The notes beneath the pieces were generated by a model. That model was not told where the DNA came from and made no database searches. It saw only the letters and a list, made by a program, of their open reading frames with translations. From positions 1,544,810,868-1,544,874,867 of the forward strand of contig OY728122.1 in the NCBI GenBank assembly GCA_963277665.1: a DNA stretch of 64,000 nucleotides, in the 5' to 3' direction. Made by a program: the position numbers and the translations under genes. This document shows positions 61,106 through 64,000 of the stretch, in pieces; the stretch's first letter is position 1, and every line of letters starts with the position of its first letter. This DNA comes from Viscum album. Its lineage: Eukaryota > Streptophyta > Magnoliopsida > Santalales > Viscaceae.

Positions 61106-61368
61106 AGTTGGTTCTACCAAATTACTAGGACTCTGATCTTTTAATGGAGAAATGGTGTTTTGTGTTTAGAGTGTGGTATTCTGTTCTAGGAGTCTAGTTT
61201 TGGTGCGGAAACTGACGTATCCATACACTAGGATGTGAAATTCCAATTTCCAAATTAATGCATGAAAACACTGACTATATGTGTATTGGAAATGTTTCTA
61301 CATTGATCTTTTTCAGTCACGTCAGCAGGTATAAATTATTGATTATGGAACACCTATTTAATTTAAAG

Positions 61369-62048
61369 ATGTCTCCACATATATAGCTAGCTAGAATTCC
61401 AAAGAGAGTACACGATGACGGTCTGCCAAGCAATGAAGCTTCGGGGCAGGCCCCTCTTACTACAATAGTACCATCAGATGCAAGACAGATCCACTAGCAA
61501 TTGAGGACTGGCTGGAGGTTGTGGCAAGAGTTTTTCACCTAGTTGGGACACCAACTAACCAAATGGTGATCCTAGATGTCAGTATTTTCCAGGGAGCAGC
61601 AGGGATATGGTGGGGTCCTGACACCCCAGATACACAACATGGCGACCCTCACCTGAGAACATTGTGAGGTCCTCTTCAGGGAAGTGTTCGTTCTAGAAAC
61701 TCTACGATTTTTGTGTATGTAGGAGCTAATACACTTTCCACAGGGCAGCCTGACAATGGCCTAGTACATGGAAGGGTTCACCGACATCTCATTCTACTCT
61801 ATTGACATGGTATGGGACCCCTTTTTTGGGCATGAACCTTCTAAAAGCTACTCTGAGGAGAGATCATAACGTCAATGATATCTCTCATCATTCCAAATCA
61901 TGTTGGATTTCTGGAGAGAGAACTCTTGGTGGAGGGTTTCCTGGAAGTGCAGATTCCGACAGCGAGACCCCCCACCAAGAAACACATAGCAGAGTAATTT
62001 GTGGCTGGTAGTAGGAAGATGACACAAAGGCCCAAGATGACCAGACCA
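61369..62048 (+). pseudogene. Ty3/gypsy gag relic, cut by a CACTA insertion
   Basis: A start-like ATG lies at 61,369 ('MSPHI' then a stop). The Retrotrans_gag domain is readable from about 61,500: 'EDWLEVVARVFHLVGT', 'FQGAAGIWW', then 'LFREVFVLETLRF' and 'MAQYMEGFTDISFYS', in the family's usual order (W-x5-FxL, then the AxxWW block, then the F-x-Y/L-x-Y block). Stops and at least two frame changes break it. Downstream the frame decays and ends at the CACTA terminus at 62,049 before any zinc knuckle. It sits about 280 bp after the PBS, as expected for gag. Confidence 0.87.
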
Positions 62049-62500
62049 CACTACTAGAAATCCAACTTTTACCAATGCTTATATCCCAATGGTTTAGATA
62101 AACACTTGGGAATGGCTATGTATACCAACAGTTTTCTTAAACCATTGGTATAGGCCTTAGTGTAGGCACTTTTACCAATTATTATCAATAAATGCTGGTA
62201 TATGTTGTATTTTTACCAGCCGTTTGTGTGAATAGTTTTTATAGGCCTTACTATATATACATGCCCAATGGTTTTTAAAAACCGTTGGTAAATTCTTCCC
62301 CTAAATACAGATCAGGCATGCCATTCTGCCTATGATCGATTGTAGGTCCCCCTCCGCTCGAATGGTGCCCTAAATCAAATCTCCCTCTTCCCTAGCCTTC
62401 CAAACTTCTTCCATTGATCGATCCATCTTCAATCAAGGAATTTGTTTCTTCTACACTAGAAATCTGTAAGTGATACCTTGTTTTTTTTGTTCTGCAACTA
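62049..62500 (+). mobile_element. left end of a third CACTA element
   Basis: CACTACTAGAAATCC begins at 62,049 inside the gag relic (preceding triplet CCA). Subterminal words 'accaatggttt', 'aaaccattggta' and 'aaaaaccgttggta' alternate to about 62,300. A pyrimidine-rich leader ('ctccctcttccctag', about 62,380-62,395) and a possible splice donor 'ctgtaag' (about 62,464) follow, as in genes beginning just inside CACTA ends. The right end is not in the window. Confidence 0.82.
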
Positions 62501-63779
62501 TTTTTTTTACTTTTGATCTGGTAGAAAGGAGAGCTCTGTGGACATTAATCTTGGTTGTGGGTGGTCATTTAGGATGTAAGATAGTATGCCTTTATTTTAA
62601 TTGATATATCAAATACAATTACTGATTTATGTTCAATTTGATTATCTTTGACAAATTATGATGTTTAATATGTTGTTTATAATGGTTGTAATAATGACTA
62701 TATGGTATAATGGTTCTCATGGTTTGTATAAGGGTTCATATGGTGTCTAAGATATTCTAGTGTCTTGGAAATGTACACAGAGTACATGACATGGATATCC
62801 ATGTAAATATACATGGCCAATCTCTTATGGTGAAAAGTATGTGTGGCCAAATGGGGTGCTAAAAACATCCCATTTAAACATGCCTTTGTTTCATGAGTAT
62901 GCCCATATGATGTGTTGGCCATACTATAGTGTGGGTAGTAATTAGCTCACCAAAAACACTTTCATCCTGGAAATCCAATACTACATTGTTAAATGGAAGA
63001 ACCCATGTTCTAATGACATTCCTAACCTTGTTTCTAACTCACCTCAAAAAAACATAAACTAGAACTGTGGTTAAATTCAAGAACTCATCCTAAACATACA
63101 ATATATCTTTGGTTAAATGGAATAACCATTCCACCTTACTGAATTCCATACACATATGGACAAAAAACAATCATTTATGAAAATCCCTATAATGCATAGG
63201 CTTTTAAAAAAACACATATCACTTAAATGTCATGAAATTCCAGTTGGCACTGATATAAAGTTGTCATGTTTACAGGTGGAAGCTTCATTGCTTTGGATAA
63301 TATATTCTCAGAACTATAGAGTGGTACCCCATTCGGTGTTTTTAGGTAAACCCAACTCCACACATGAAAAATAATATGACTATTTATCAATAAAACCAAT
63401 GTAAATATATAAATGGTGATTCATATTAGTATCATTAATAGATTTCCTTTGGAATTTTTAATCCACTAGGGTGTTCTCTAGATACCTCCCTTGTTTGATT
63501 TTAAATTAAATTATCCTCATTTAACACCACTTTGAGGAATCTATTAATTTACAATTATGTGTTGGTTATAGGATATTCTGAAATCTTTATCTTCTATACG
63601 AGTTGGATCTATTTAATTAGAAATTTCAAAACCCTCCATAAAAATCTGACATCTAACACATTAATTTTTATTTATAAACCCACTTATTTAATTATAGAAA
63701 AATTCGAAGAGTCTTATTACACAAAAAACATGACTTTATTCATCGTTGAAGGTTGTGAACAACATTGAAATTGAAAAAA
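62501..63779. other. probable interior of the third CACTA element, unrecognised
   Basis: AT-rich with no domain. Short open stretches (62,698-62,922 minus; 63,156-63,374 plus; 63,532-63,768 plus) show no family resemblance. Confidence 0.4.
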
Positions 63780-63780
63780 A

Positions 63781-64000
63781 TATGTGGTCGGGGAGATGGC
63801 GCACAATTTCTTCAAAGACCTCTTGCAGGCCCAAGCTCAGCCATGCCAAATGGCTATCAAGTAGGGGGTGAGGAGTTTTGGGGAGAGGTTCCTACCCTCG
63901 TCTCAGATCATGTAAATGAAGCACTAGAAGACATACCAAGGGAAGAGGATATTCACAATGCCATGATGAGGCTCAATCTAGAGAGCGCTCCAGTCCCCGA
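63781..64000 (+). pseudogene. L1-like LINE reverse transcriptase relic, runs off the window
   Basis: Plus-strand frames give 'NFFKDLLQAQ', a frameshift, then 'PTLVSDHVNEALEDI' and 'NAMMRLNLESAPVPD'. Plant LINE ORF2 has at this point a segment ending in an acidic-xx-EI-AL--M---KAPGPDG motif, the entry to the RT domain. The Lys before APGPDG is Ser here and the Gly is Val. At least one stop is present. It probably continues past 64,000. Confidence 0.75.

Overview
The window looks like intergenic, transposon-packed nuclear DNA from a large-genome seed plant. Most of it is AT-rich, coding sequence is broken everywhere, and what can be recognised is plant-type: Ty3/gypsy LTR retrotransposons with very long LTRs (2.5-4.5 kb) and initiator-Met tRNA primer sites, CACTA (En/Spm) DNA transposons, plant L1-like LINE relics, and a fragment of a plant kinesin-14 gene carried inside a transposon. 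I see no intact host gene and no bacterial or organellar feature. The species cannot be named from the sequence.

Layout, left to right. 1-9.7 kb is old AT-rich debris with a faint CACTA-type transposase relic (about 0.84-1.3 kb) and an antisense, strongly decayed relative of the LTRs found at 46-58 kb (about 4.15-5.56 kb). 9.7-18.9 kb is a minus-strand gypsy element (gag/protease/RT-start relic, PBS, 5' LTR). Its leader is split by a 4,083-bp GC-rich solo LTR (12,184-16,266) flanked by a perfect AATCC target duplication. A 31-bp minisatellite follows (18.9-19.4 kb). 20.2-42.7 kb is a second minus-strand gypsy element with two parallel LTR copies. Its interior holds a complete 12,820-bp CACTA element (23,472-36,291, ATC target duplication) that carries kinesin-14 exons, five G-rich minisatellites, a 614-bp tandem duplication and a truncated LINE.

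42.8-46.2 kb is a plus-strand LINE ORF1 relic broken by a 976-bp CACTA miniature (44,805-45,780). 46,320-57,905 is a structurally complete, coding-poor LTR retrotransposon with 4.5-kb LTRs and an ATAAA target duplication; its 2.6-kb interior holds only a damaged gag zinc-knuckle region. 58,010-62,048 is an LTR of the same family as the solo LTR, with PBS and gag, broken by a third CACTA element starting at 62,049. The window ends inside a LINE reverse transcriptase relic.

There is no genic cooperation here; the story is nested insertion. The structure most worth a second look is a regular array of GC-rich hairpins in the solo LTR (about 13.5-14.1 kb): stems change sequence from unit to unit but stay paired, and the roughly 35-bp spacing holds for about twelve units. 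Next are the outward-pointing strand polarity of the G-rich arrays in the large CACTA element, and four tRNA-like units of about 130 bp inside the small CACTA element.
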